Below, piece after piece: positions 13,591 to 20,528 of a stretch of DNA of 20,528 nt. This DNA comes from DASTGO01 sp035719045 (GTDB lineage Bacteria; Actinomycetota; Actinomycetes; Actinomycetales; Kineosporiaceae), in the NCBI GenBank assembly GCA_035719045.1, contig DASTGO010000537.1, positions 1 to 20,528 on the forward strand. Reading direction: 5' to 3'. A model generated the notes under the pieces. It was not told where the DNA came from. It searched no databases and saw only the letters and a program-made list of their open reading frames with translations. Position 1 is the stretch's first letter, and every line of letters starts with the position of its first letter. The position numbers and the translations under genes are program-made.

Positions 13591-14742
13591 ATGTCCGTGA
13601 ATCTCGGCCTTCCCGCGACCCCGCCGCCGGTGCTGGCACCCCGCCGCAAGTCCCGGCAGATCCGGGTCGGCCGGGTCCTGGTCGGCGGTGACGCCCCGGT
13701 CTCGGTGCAGTCCATGACGACGACACCGACCGCGGACGTCAACGCCACCCTGCAGCAGATCGCGGAGCTGACCGCCGCCGGCTGCGACATCGTCCGGGTC
13801 GCCTGCCCGAGTCAGGACGACGCCGACGCCCTCGCCCCGATCGCGGCCAGGTCGCAGATCCCGGTGATCGCCGACATCCACTTCCAGCCGAAGTACGTGT
13901 TCGCCGCGATCGACGCCGGCTGCGCGGCCGTGCGGGTGAACCCCGGCAACATCCGGCAGTTCGACGACCAGGTCAAGCAGATCGCCCGGGCGGCCAGGGA
14001 CGCCGGGGTGTCGATCCGGATCGGGGTCAACGCGGGGTCGCTCGACCGGCGGCTGCTCGCCAAGTACGGCAAGGCCACCCCGGAGGCGCTGGTCGAGTCC
14101 GCGGTCTGGGAGGCGTCGCTGTTCGAGGAGCACGACTTCCACGACTTCAAGATCTCGGTCAAGCACAACGACCCGGTGGTGATGGTCCGCGCCTACGAAC
14201 TGCTCGCCGAGCGCGGGGACTGGCCGCTGCACCTCGGGGTGACCGAGGCGGGCCCGGCGTTCCAGGGCACGGTCAAGTCCTCGGTGGCGTTCGGTGCCCT
14301 GCTCGGCAAGGGCATCGGGGACACCATCCGGGTGTCCCTGTCCGCGCCGCCGGTCGAGGAGGTCAAGGTCGGGATCGCGATCCTGCAGGCGCTCAACCTG
14401 CGGCCGCGCAAGCTGGAGATCGTGTCCTGCCCGTCCTGCGGCCGGGCCCAGGTCGACGTCTACCGGCTGGCCGAGCAGGTGCACGCCGGGCTGGACGGCC
14501 TGGACGTCCCACTGCGGGTCGCCGTGATGGGCTGCGTGGTGAACGGCCCGGGGGAGGCCCGGGAGGCGGACCTCGGAGTGGCGTCCGGGAACGGCAAGGG
14601 CCAGATCTTCGTGCGGGGCGAGGTGGTCACCACCGTGCCCGAGTCGCAGATCGTCCAGACCCTGATCGAGGAGGCGATGCGGCTCAAGGACGAGCTCGGC
14701 CTCGACGAGGGCAGCGGCCTGCCCGAGGTCGTCGTCGGCTGA
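13591..14742 (+). CDS. ispG: 4-hydroxy-3-methylbut-2-en-1-yl diphosphate synthase (IspG/GcpE)
   Basis: A 383-residue [4Fe-4S] enzyme that converts MEcPP to HMBPP late in the MEP pathway, using reduced ferredoxin or flavodoxin. The three cluster cysteines are Cys280 and Cys283 in CPSCGR and Cys315 in MGCVVNGPGE, with Glu322 as the likely fourth ligand. The N-terminal barrel has VQSMTTTPTADV (39-50), ADIHFQPKYV (94-103) and VNPGNI (116-121). ATG 13591 follows GAAAGG (13574-13579) at a long 11-nt spacing. Length suits the two-domain bacterial form. It ends in tandem stops TGA TAA. It is probably co-expressed with dxr and the protease, though the 165-bp repeat-rich spacer before it could hold its own promoter. 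Confidence 0.94.
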   Translation: MSVNLGLPATPPPVLAPRRKSRQIRVGRVLVGGDAPVSVQSMTTTPTADVNATLQQIAELTAAGCDIVRVACPSQDDADALAPIAARSQIPVIADIHFQPKYVFAAIDAGCAAVRVNPGNIRQFDDQVKQIARAARDAGVSIRIGVNAGSLDRRLLAKYGKATPEALVESAVWEASLFEEHDFHDFKISVKHNDPVVMVRAYELLAERGDWPLHLGVTEAGPAFQGTVKSSVAFGALLGKGIGDTIRVSLSAPPVEEVKVGIAILQALNLRPRKLEIVSCPSCGRAQVDVYRLAEQVHAGLDGLDVPLRVAVMGCVVNGPGEAREADLGVASGNGKGQIFVRGEVVTTVPESQIVQTLIEEAMRLKDELGLDEGSGLPEVVVG

Positions 14743-14743
14743 T

Positions 14744-14760
14744 AACCGGGACGTCCGGTT
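14744..14760. promoter_or_regulatory. small hairpin between ispG and the GNAT gene
   Basis: AACCGG (14744-14749) and CCGGTT (14755-14760) form a 6-bp stem with a 5-nt loop, directly after the ispG stop codons. It is too short and without a T-run to be a confident terminator in so GC-rich a genome. It may only mark the cistron boundary. Confidence 0.3.
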
Positions 14761-14777
14761 CGCCTCGAGGGCCCGAC

Positions 14778-15632
14778 GTGGGCGAGGATTCTGCCGTGCT
14801 TCGATCGTCGCTGCGGGTGCTGGACCGACATGACGTCGACGAGGCGATCGCGGTGTGCACGCGGGACATCGTCGCCAACCTCTTCGTCGCCGCCCGGCTC
14901 GTCGCCACCGGGATCCAGCCCCGCGGGGGCGGGGACCTGTGGGGCTACTACTCCGGCGGGCAACTGCGCTCGCTGTGCTGGTCCGGGGCGAACCTGGTGC
15001 CGGTGGAGGCCGACGAGGAGGCCATCGAGGCCTTCGCCGCCCGGGCCCGCCGGCACGGACGCCAGTGCTCCTCGATCGTCGGGCCCGCGCAGGCCGTGAT
15101 GCCGCTGTGGTCCCGGCTGGCCCCGTACTGGGGTCCGGCCCGGGAGGTCCGGCCGGACCAGCCGCTGATGTCGATGGACACCCCGCCGCTGGTCCCGCCG
15201 GACCCGGCCGTGCGCCGCAGCCGGCTGGAGGAACTCGGCCTCGTGGTCCCGGCCTGTGTGGCCATGTTCACCGAGGAGGTCGGCTACTCCCCGGTCGCCG
15301 CCGACGGCGGGGCCCTCTACCACGCACAGGTCACCTCGCTGGTCTCCGCGGGCCGGTCTCTGGTACGGATCGAGGACGGCCGGGTGGTGTTCAAGGCCGA
15401 GCTCGGGTCCGTGACCCCGTGGGCGGTGCAGGTCCAGGGCGTGTGGGTGAACCCCGGACGGCGAGGCGAGGGACTGGCCGCTCCCGGGATGGCCGCCGTC
15501 GTCGAACTGGTCCAGGCCGAGATCTCCCCGGTGGTGTCGCTGTACGTCAACGGTTTCAACACCCGGGCCGTCCGCACCTACGAGCGGGTCGGTTTCCGGC
15601 AGGTCGGCACCTTCGCCACCGTCCTGTTCTGA
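14778..15632 (+). CDS. DUF4081 / GNAT-family N-acetyltransferase
   Basis: A 284-residue protein with an N-terminal DUF4081-like half (about 10-140; LDRHDVDEAIAVCTRDIVAN is its start) and a C-terminal GNAT acetyltransferase half. The acetyl-CoA loop is seen as VWVNPGRRGEGLA, followed by SLYVNGFNTRAVRTYERVGF and FATVLF at the end. The substrate is unknown. A protein of the same type follows gcpE (ispG) in mycobacteria, so the linkage is conserved. Two starts compete. GTG 14778 has GAGGG (14767-14771) 6 nt upstream. GTG 14796 sits 6 nt after GAGGAT (14784-14789), a leaderless pattern, and would give 278 residues. The domain begins soon after the second. It lies 35 nt after ispG and is probably cotranscribed. 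Confidence 0.85.
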   Translation: MGEDSAVLRSSLRVLDRHDVDEAIAVCTRDIVANLFVAARLVATGIQPRGGGDLWGYYSGGQLRSLCWSGANLVPVEADEEAIEAFAARARRHGRQCSSIVGPAQAVMPLWSRLAPYWGPAREVRPDQPLMSMDTPPLVPPDPAVRRSRLEELGLVVPACVAMFTEEVGYSPVAADGGALYHAQVTSLVSAGRSLVRIEDGRVVFKAELGSVTPWAVQVQGVWVNPGRRGEGLAAPGMAAVVELVQAEISPVVSLYVNGFNTRAVRTYERVGFRQVGTFATVLF

Positions 15633-15640
15633 ACCGTCCC

Positions 15641-15674
15641 GTTCCCGTTCCCGTTCCCGGTGCCGGCTCCCGGC
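15641..15674. repeat. GTTCCC x3 and small hairpin between convergent genes
   Basis: Three GTTCCC units (15641-15658) follow the GNAT stop. Directly after them GCCGG (15662-15666) and CCGGC (15670-15674) form a 5-bp stem with a 3-nt loop, ending just before the DinB-like stop. This is the only candidate for a bidirectional terminator in the 43-bp gap, and it is weak. Confidence 0.4.
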
Positions 15675-15675
15675 G

Positions 15676-16260
15676 TCAGCGGTTGCGGTACAGGTCGCGC
15701 AGCAGCAGCACCTCCGCACCGTGGTGCAGCAGTTCGCGGTGGATGTGCAGCACCAGTGCCGCCATCGGGAACTGCGCGTACGGGCCCTCGGCAGGACCGC
15801 AGGGGCGCAGCAGCCCCTCACCGGGCCGGTCGGCCCCGCCGAGCGCGGACACCCCGGCCACCCAGCGGGCGTAGGCATCGTCGAGCTGGGCCAGGGCCCC
15901 GGCGGCGGTCCCCGCGTAGTCGAAGCTCTCGTAGTCGCAAGCCGGTCCGCCGAAGTGGGTGGCGTTGCGGATCCCGAACACGCCGACGATGACGTGCGCC
16001 AGCCGCCACGCGATCGTCGTCACCGGCGGTGGCACCGGCTCCGGGAAGGCGAAGTCGATGGTGAACGCGCCCAACCCTCCCTGGACCGGTGCGGTGGACG
16101 TTCCCCGCGGGTGGACGTTCCAGCAGGCGGCCGCCGGCTCCCAGCGGTACTCCTCGTCGGTCAGTCCCTCCAGCCGCGGACGCAGGTGGTTCTCCCAGTG
16201 CCAGGTCAGCTGGTCCAGGAGCAGGGTGTTCCAGTTCGTGGTGGTGGTTGTGGTCTCCAT
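15676..16260 (-). CDS. DinB-fold protein, function unknown
   Basis: A 194-residue soluble protein of the DinB/YfiT-like four-helix superfamily, whose members often bind a metal through three histidines and sometimes act as thiol-dependent transferases. The pattern fits: LTWHWENHLRPRLEGLTDEEY near the start, AWRLAHVIVG in the middle, and HIHRELLHHGAEVLLLRDLY at the C-terminus. The first residues after Met include six threonines in a row. ATG at 16260 is chosen because TAGCGT, a good -10, ends 7 nt before it on the minus strand and no ribosome site is present. A longer in-frame start at 16314 would run through this promoter-like site. It is the only minus-strand gene within the otherwise plus-strand block. 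The reaction and substrate are not recognisable. Confidence 0.75.
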   Translation of the reverse strand: METTTTTTNWNTLLLDQLTWHWENHLRPRLEGLTDEEYRWEPAAACWNVHPRGTSTAPVQGGLGAFTIDFAFPEPVPPPVTTIAWRLAHVIVGVFGIRNATHFGGPACDYESFDYAGTAAGALAQLDDAYARWVAGVSALGGADRPGEGLLRPCGPAEGPYAQFPMAALVLHIHRELLHHGAEVLLLRDLYRNR

Positions 16261-16273
16261 GCCGACGACGCTA
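16261..16273 (-). promoter_or_regulatory. candidate -10 for leaderless DinB-like gene
   Basis: On the minus strand TAGCGT (16268-16273) fits TANNNT and ends 7 nt before the ATG at 16260. No ribosome site lies between them, as expected if transcription starts at the ATG. A -35 match at the usual distance is poor. Confidence 0.45.
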
Positions 16274-16394
16274 GAGAGGGCAGCGGTCACTTTCCGTCCG
16301 CTTTCGAGCGGCACGCGGGCGCGGTCTGCGGGCTCGGCGGCCGGACACCTGGGCGCACCGGCAAACCTGGTCGGGGGCGGGCGGCGACGTTGAG

Positions 16395-16425
16395 TAGCCT
16401 GTGACCATCTGACCCGGCTTGGAGG
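16395..16425 (+). promoter_or_regulatory. candidate proS -10 and ribosome site
   Basis: TAGCCT (16395-16400) fits TANNNT, and GGAGG (16421-16425) lies 6 nt before GTG 16432. Transcription from about 16407 would give a leader of about 25 nt. There is no clear -35. The rest of the 171-bp divergent spacer (16261-16431) shows no T-box-like or other structured leader. Confidence 0.4.
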
Positions 16426-16431
16426 ACTCCC

Positions 16432-18192
16432 GTGCTACGCATGTCGACGCTGTTCCTGCGAACCCTGCGCGACGACCCTGCGGACGCCGAGGTCCCGAGC
16501 CACAAGTTGCTGGTCAGGGCCGGGTACATCCGCCGCGCCGCCCCCGGGGTCTACTCCTGGCTCCCGCTGGGCTGGAAGGTGTACCGCAACGTCGAGCGGA
16601 TCGTCCGCGAGGAGATGGACGCCGCCGGCTTCCAGGAGGTGCACTTCCCGGCCCTGCTGCCCCGGGAGCCCTATGAGCAGACCGGCCGGTGGACCGAGTA
16701 CGGCGACAACCTGTTCCGGCTCAAGGACCGCCGCCAGGTGGACATGCTGCTCGGGCCCACCCACGAGGAGATGTTCACCCTCCTGGTGAAGGATCTGTAC
16801 TCCTCGTACAAGGACCTGCCGCTGGCGATCTACCAGATCCAGACCAAGTACCGCGACGAGGCCCGCCCGCGGGCCGGACTGCTGCGCGGGCGCGAGTTCG
16901 TCAAGAAGGACTCCTACTCCAACGACGTCGACGACGCCGGGCTGCAGCGCTCCTACGACGCCCACCGGGACGCCTACGTCAAGACCTTCGGCCGGCTGGG
17001 GCTGGACTTCGTCATCGTGTCGGCGATGTCCGGGGCGATGGGCGGGTCCAAGAGCGAGGAGTTCCTGCAGCCCACCCCGGTCGGGGAGGACACCTTCGTC
17101 CGCTGCGCCGGCTGCGGCTACGCCGCCAACGTCGAGGCCGTGATCACCCCGGCGCCGCCCGCGGTGGACTTCGAGGGCGCCTCCGCCGCCCATGTCGAGG
17201 ACACTCCGGACACCCCCACGATCGAGACCCTGGTCGCGCTGGCCAATGAGCGCTTCCCCCGGGCCGACCGGCCGTGGACCGCCGCGGACACCCTGAAGAA
17301 CGTCGTGGTCATGCTCGCCCTGCCCGACGGGACCCGTGAGCCGCTGTGCGTCGGCCTGCCCGGTGACCGCGAGGTGGACCTCAAGCGGCTGGAGGCGGCG
17401 CTGGCCCCCGCCGAGGTCGAACCGTTCACCGAGGCCGACTTCGCCAAGAACCCCTCCCTGGTCAAGGGCTACATCGGCCCCGGCGTGCTGGGCGAGAAGA
17501 AGGCCAGCGGGATCCGCTACCTGCTCGACCCCCGGGTGGTCTCCGGCACCGCCTGGATCACCGGTGCCGACGAGCCTGGCCGTCATGTGTTCGACCTGGT
17601 CGCCGGGCGGGACTTCCACGCCGACGGGACCATCGAGGCGGCCGAGGTCCGTGCGGGCGACGCCTGCCCGCAGTGCGGCGGGACCCTGCACCAGGCCCGC
17701 GGCATCGAGATCGGCCACATCTTCCAGCTCGGCCGCAAGTACGCCGACGCCCTCGGCCTGCAGGTGCTGGACGAGAACGGCAAGCTCGTCACGGTCACCA
17801 TGGGTTCCTACGGGATCGGCGTGTCCCGGGCGGTGGCCGCCGTGGTCGAGGCCACCTACGACGAGCTCGGCCTGTGCTGGCCGCGCGAGGTCGCCCCGGC
17901 CGACGTGCACGTGGTGGCCACCGGCAAGGACGAGGCCGTCTTCACCGCGGCCGAGCAGCTGTCGCAGCAGCTGGAGGCGGCCGGGGTCCGGGTGCTCTAC
18001 GACGACCGGCCCAAGGTCTCGCCCGGGGTGAAGTTCAAGGACGCCGAACTGCTCGGGATGCCCACCATCGTGGTGGTCGGCAAGGGACTGGCCGAGGGGA
18101 CGATCGAGGTCCGGGACCGGCGCAGCGGTGAGAAGGCCGAGGTCCCCGTCGCGGACGCCGCCGGGTACGTGGTCGCGCAGGTCCGTGGCTGA
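16432..18192 (+). CDS. proS: prolyl-tRNA synthetase, bacterial type with editing insertion
   Basis: A 586-residue class II aminoacyl-tRNA synthetase that charges tRNA-Pro. GTG 16432 is preferred to ATG 16441 because the GGAGG ribosome site is 6 nt before the former and 15 before the latter. The class II core is visible: LGPTHEEMFT (107-116), motif 2 YRDEARPRAGLLRGREF (140-156), motif 3 GSYGIGVSR (458-466), then the anticodon-binding domain to the C-terminus, with DDRPKVSPGVKFKDAELLGMP. Between motifs 2 and 3, about residues 240-400 hold the INS editing domain that removes mischarged alanine. CxxC pairs flank it (Cys225/Cys228 and Cys412/Cys415) and could bind zinc. Length fits the bacterial family. 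It overlaps the HAD gene by 8 nt. Confidence 0.95.
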   Translation: MLRMSTLFLRTLRDDPADAEVPSHKLLVRAGYIRRAAPGVYSWLPLGWKVYRNVERIVREEMDAAGFQEVHFPALLPREPYEQTGRWTEYGDNLFRLKDRRQVDMLLGPTHEEMFTLLVKDLYSSYKDLPLAIYQIQTKYRDEARPRAGLLRGREFVKKDSYSNDVDDAGLQRSYDAHRDAYVKTFGRLGLDFVIVSAMSGAMGGSKSEEFLQPTPVGEDTFVRCAGCGYAANVEAVITPAPPAVDFEGASAAHVEDTPDTPTIETLVALANERFPRADRPWTAADTLKNVVVMLALPDGTREPLCVGLPGDREVDLKRLEAALAPAEVEPFTEADFAKNPSLVKGYIGPGVLGEKKASGIRYLLDPRVVSGTAWITGADEPGRHVFDLVAGRDFHADGTIEAAEVRAGDACPQCGGTLHQARGIEIGHIFQLGRKYADALGLQVLDENGKLVTVTMGSYGIGVSRAVAAVVEATYDELGLCWPREVAPADVHVVATGKDEAVFTAAEQLSQQLEAAGVRVLYDDRPKVSPGVKFKDAELLGMPTIVVVGKGLAEGTIEVRDRRSGEKAEVPVADAAGYVVAQVRG

Positions 18193-19015
18193 GCCGGTCG
18201 GGGCAGCTGTTCCCGGCCCGGCGGACGGGGCCCGGACCTTCGGGTCGCCGGTCGCCGCGGTCATCTTCGACTGGGGCGGCACGCTGACCCCCTGGCACAC
18301 CGTCGACCTCGCCGAGCAGTGGCGGGTCTACGCCCGCTGCTATGCCGTGGACCCGGCGGAGGCCGGTGAGCTGGCCGAGCGGATCCTGGCGGCGGAGGAC
18401 CGCGCCTGGGCCCGGACCAAGACCGACGGCGTCAGCGCACGGCTGGAGGAGGTGCTCGCCGCGGCCGGGGTGGACAGCGACCACCCGGGACATCCCGCGG
18501 CGCAGGCGGCCTATGAGGAGTTCTGGGAGCCGCACACCTTCACCGACCCGGAGGTCACCCCGCTGTTCGCCGGGCTGCGGGAGCGGGGAGTGCGGGTCGG
18601 GGTGCTGAGCAACACGATCTGGTCGCGGGGCTACCACGAGCGGGTGTTCGCCCGCGACGACGTCCTGCACCTCATCGACGCCGCCGTGTACACCTCCGAG
18701 ATCCCGTACGTGAAGCCGCATCCCGAGGCGTTCCGCCGGGCGATGGCCGCCGTCGGCATAGGCGATCCGGCCCGCTGCGTGTACGTGGGGGACCGGCCCT
18801 ATGAGGACGTCCACGGCGCGCAGCGACTGGGGATGCGGGCGGTGCTGGTCCCGCACTCCGACATCCCGGCCTCCCAGCAGGTCCCGATCGACGTCCACCC
18901 CGACGGGGTCGCCCACCGGCTGCTGGACGTGCTCGACCTGGTCGACGCCTGGAACGGCCTGACCAGGGCGGACGGCACCGACGCCGGAACCGGTGCCGGA
19001 ACCGGCCGGATGTGA
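18185..19015 (+). CDS. HAD-superfamily hydrolase with DWGGT motif
   Basis: A 276-residue HAD-fold protein. GTG 18185 overlaps the proS stop by 8 nt; no strong ribosome site is visible, so translation is probably coupled to proS. The motifs are Asp29 in FDWGGTLT (motif I), Ser142 in VLSNT (motif II), Lys177 in VKPHPEAF (motif III), and Asp203/Asp208 in YVGDRPYEDVHGA (motif IV). The residue two after the nucleophile is Gly31, not the usual acid/base Asp of phosphatases. This resembles the DWAGT of phosphonoacetaldehyde hydrolase, so an ordinary phosphatase reaction should not be assumed. The helical cap lies at about 40-130. The C-terminal AGTGAGTG comes from a 12-bp DNA repeat (18983-19005). 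The substrate is unknown. It overlaps the next gene by 4 nt. Confidence 0.83.
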   Translation: MAEPVGAAVPGPADGARTFGSPVAAVIFDWGGTLTPWHTVDLAEQWRVYARCYAVDPAEAGELAERILAAEDRAWARTKTDGVSARLEEVLAAAGVDSDHPGHPAAQAAYEEFWEPHTFTDPEVTPLFAGLRERGVRVGVLSNTIWSRGYHERVFARDDVLHLIDAAVYTSEIPYVKPHPEAFRRAMAAVGIGDPARCVYVGDRPYEDVHGAQRLGMRAVLVPHSDIPASQQVPIDVHPDGVAHRLLDVLDLVDAWNGLTRADGTDAGTGAGTGRM

Positions 19016-19797
19016 CGGTCGACGGCCTGCCCCTGCTCACGGCGGGCCTGCTCGCGCTGGCCGCGCTGGTGGCCGGCTGGGTGGACGCCATGGTCGGCGG
19101 GGGCGGGCTGGTGCAGCTCCCGGCCCTGCTGCTCGGCCTGCCGGCGGCACCCCCGGCCCAGCTGCTGGCCACGAACAAGCTGGCCAGCGTCTGCGGGACG
19201 GCCACCTCCGCGGTGGCCTACCAGCGCCGGGTCCGGCCCGACCTGCGGACGGCGCTGCCGATGGCCGGTCTCGCCCTGGGTGGGGCCGCGGCCGGGGCCG
19301 CCTGTGCGAGCCTGCTGCCGACCCGGGTGTTCCGGCCGCTGGTGCTGGTCATGCTGGTGCTGGTCGCGGTGTACGTGGCGCGGCGCCCGGAGCTCGGCCG
19401 GATCACCGACCTGCGGTTCTCCGGGCGCCGTCACCACCTCACCGCGGGCGTGGTGGGTGCCGGGATCGGGTTCTACGACGGGATCTTCGGGCCGGGGACC
19501 GGATCATTCCTGGTGGTCGCCCTGGTCGGGCTGCTGGGGTATGCCTTCCTGCAGGCCAGCGCCAAGGCGAAGATCGTCAACCTGGCCACCAACCTGGGCG
19601 CCTTGCTGGTGTTCGTGCCGCAGGGGGCGCCGCTGTGGCGGCTCGGGCTGCTGATGGGGGCCGCCAATCTCGGTGGCGGCTACCTCGGGGCACGGACGGC
19701 GGTCGCCGCGGGCAACCGGTTCATCCGGGTGGCGCTGCTCGTGGTGGTCGGGGTGCTCGTGGTCCGGGTCGGCTGGGACGTCGCGCACGGCCGCTGA
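19012..19797 (+). CDS. TauE/SafE-family membrane permease
   Basis: A 261-residue integral membrane protein of the TauE/SafE (DUF81) family, which exports sulfite, sulfoacetate or other small anions. GTG 19012 overlaps the HAD stop as GTGA, indicating coupling. The sequence has two halves with the family's paired signatures: GWVDAMVGGGGLVQLPALL at about 22-40 and GFYDGIFGPGTGSFLVVAL at about 153-171. About seven or eight hydrophobic segments are visible. The charged loop RRPELGRITDLRFSGRRHH separates the halves. No sulfur-metabolism gene is adjacent, so the substrate is open. Its place after proS and a HAD protein gives no functional hint beyond cotranscription. Confidence 0.88.
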   Translation: MTVDGLPLLTAGLLALAALVAGWVDAMVGGGGLVQLPALLLGLPAAPPAQLLATNKLASVCGTATSAVAYQRRVRPDLRTALPMAGLALGGAAAGAACASLLPTRVFRPLVLVMLVLVAVYVARRPELGRITDLRFSGRRHHLTAGVVGAGIGFYDGIFGPGTGSFLVVALVGLLGYAFLQASAKAKIVNLATNLGALLVFVPQGAPLWRLGLLMGAANLGGGYLGARTAVAAGNRFIRVALLVVVGVLVVRVGWDVAHGR

Positions 19798-19800
19798 CCC

Positions 19801-19832
19801 CGGCCGGTCCTGCCGCTTCCGGTCGCCGGCCG
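19801..19832. terminator. candidate hairpin between convergent genes
   Basis: CGGCCGG (19801-19807) and CCGGCCG (19826-19832) form a 7-bp stem with an 18-nt loop, 3 bp after the TauE/SafE stop. It lies in the 62-bp gap between converging genes, so it could serve both strands. The large loop and lack of a T-run make it a modest candidate. Confidence 0.35.
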
Positions 19833-19859
19833 ATCCCGGGACCTGTGCCGGGGACGGGG

Positions 19860-20528
19860 TCAGTTCCCGCCGGGCAGGGCGGCGACCGTCCGGGTCCAGC
19901 CCGCCGAGCGCCGGACGGAGGCGACCAGGATCCCCGCGGCCGCCAGGCGGGCCGGCCCGGAGGCGGGCCCGACCGCGGCGGCGGCCAGCGTCGCCACCCG
20001 GTCCTCCACGCCGGACGCCAGGGTGACCGCCCCCGCCGGGTTCGCCGGCGCATCGCCCAGGTCATAGGCGGGGGAGGCCGCCGGAGCCGGTGCCCCACCG
20101 GAGGACAGCAGTGTGGTCAGGTCGTCGCGTTCACCCAGGTGGGCCTGCCAGCAGGCCCGGGCCTGGTCGCGCTGGGCGGGGACGAGCCAGGCGGTGATCG
20201 GGCCGTAGGCGTAGGCGGCGGCGTGTTCCCCCTGCAACAGCCTGCCCAGCGCGGTGACCGCGGCGGACGGCAGCGGGGTGGACGTGGGGCGGGGGGTGCC
20301 GGGGGATGCGGTGCCCGCGGGTCCGGACGGGTTCCCGGTCGCGGTGGCACCGGCGGTCCCCGCCGCCGATCCGGCCGCAGCGGGGGTGGCGGTGTCCGTC
20401 CCGGCGTCGGTGGCCGGAGTCTGCGGGACGACGGGTCCGGGGACGGGCCGGGCGGCCGCCGCGGCGAGCAGATCGGCGAGCCCGGCGTGGGCGGCGGCCA
20501 CCCGGGCCAGCAGGACGGCCAGGCCGGG
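19860..20528 (-). CDS. DUF4439 ferritin-like protein, 5' end cut by window edge
   Basis: The minus-strand frame is open from the right window edge to TGA at 19860-19862 (222 residues in view). A GTG at 20501 has no ribosome site, and the frame continues upstream as PGLAVLLAR, so the real start is probably outside. Residues after the edge form an alanine-rich helix, then a linker of about 60 residues made almost only of Ala, Pro, Thr, Ser and Gly. The last 130 residues fit the DUF4439 helical domain: LGRLLQGEHAAAYAYGPITAWL, RDQARACWQAHLGERDDL, and AYDLGDAPANPAGAV. DUF4439 genes commonly neighbour proS in actinobacteria. The function is unknown; family members are often exported lipoproteins, but the signal is not in view. 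Confidence 0.75.
   Translation of the reverse strand, partial: PGLAVLLARVAAAHAGLADLLAAAAARPVPGPVVPQTPATDAGTDTATPAAAGSAAGTAGATATGNPSGPAGTASPGTPRPTSTPLPSAAVTALGRLLQGEHAAAYAYGPITAWLVPAQRDQARACWQAHLGERDDLTTLLSSGGAPAPAASPAYDLGDAPANPAGAVTLASGVEDRVATLAAAAVGPASGPARLAAAGILVASVRRSAGWTRTVAALPGGN

Noticed and set aside
10501..14484. 1327-residue open frame on the minus strand across dxr, protease and ispG
   Set aside because: It runs antisense to three well-recognised genes and through their spacers, with His/Asp/Gly/Val-rich composition and no domain. It reflects GC-rich third positions, not a gene.
16261..16431. T-box or other leader controlling proS
   Set aside because: The proposed leader is only about 25 nt and no T-box sequence or specifier stem is visible.

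Overview
The window is chromosomal DNA from a very GC-rich actinobacterium (Actinomycetota; order not resolved). The evidence is the strong G/C bias at third codon positions, the many GTG starts, the neighbourhood dxr - site-2 protease - ispG - DUF4081 GNAT - proS (an arrangement known from mycobacteria and relatives), and a DUF4439 gene close to proS. I see no tRNA, rRNA, CRISPR array, transposase, integrase or phage gene.

Region 1 (1-10751) is a polyamine uptake and catabolism locus. A divergent, truncated PucR-family regulator (minus strand) faces a compact run: aminobutyraldehyde dehydrogenase, then a complete spermidine/putrescine ABC importer (binding lipoprotein, ATPase, two permeases). 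The cistrons overlap or lie 3 nt apart, except for a 47-nt gap before the binding protein that holds a perfect hairpin. After a 15-bp inverted repeat come two more aldehyde dehydrogenases, each followed by its own hairpin: an MmsA-type CoA-acylating enzyme and a GabD-type succinate-semialdehyde dehydrogenase. Inferred route: imported putrescine or spermidine is deaminated elsewhere, the aldehyde is oxidised to GABA (or beta-alanine), and the semialdehydes are drained to succinate (GabD) and acetyl-CoA (MmsA). No aminotransferase, amine oxidase or glutamylation enzyme lies in the window. They may lie beyond the left edge.

Region 2 (10762-15632) is a housekeeping block. It holds dxr and ispG, two MEP-pathway isoprenoid genes, on either side of a RseP/Rip1-type intramembrane protease, then a DUF4081/GNAT acetyltransferase. 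Its spacers carry short perfect or near-perfect tandem repeats.

Region 3 (15676-20528) holds a minus-strand DinB-fold protein, then proS, a HAD-family hydrolase with an atypical nucleophile motif, and a TauE/SafE permease. These last three overlap by 4-8 nt. A convergent, truncated DUF4439 ferritin-like protein closes the window.

The genes themselves are ordinary. The more unusual signals are non-coding: paired operator-like repeats at 30- and 31-bp spacing upstream of patD and mmsA, structured intercistronic hairpins, spacer microrepeats, and several start codons placed 6-7 nt after a -10-like hexamer (leaderless-type starts).
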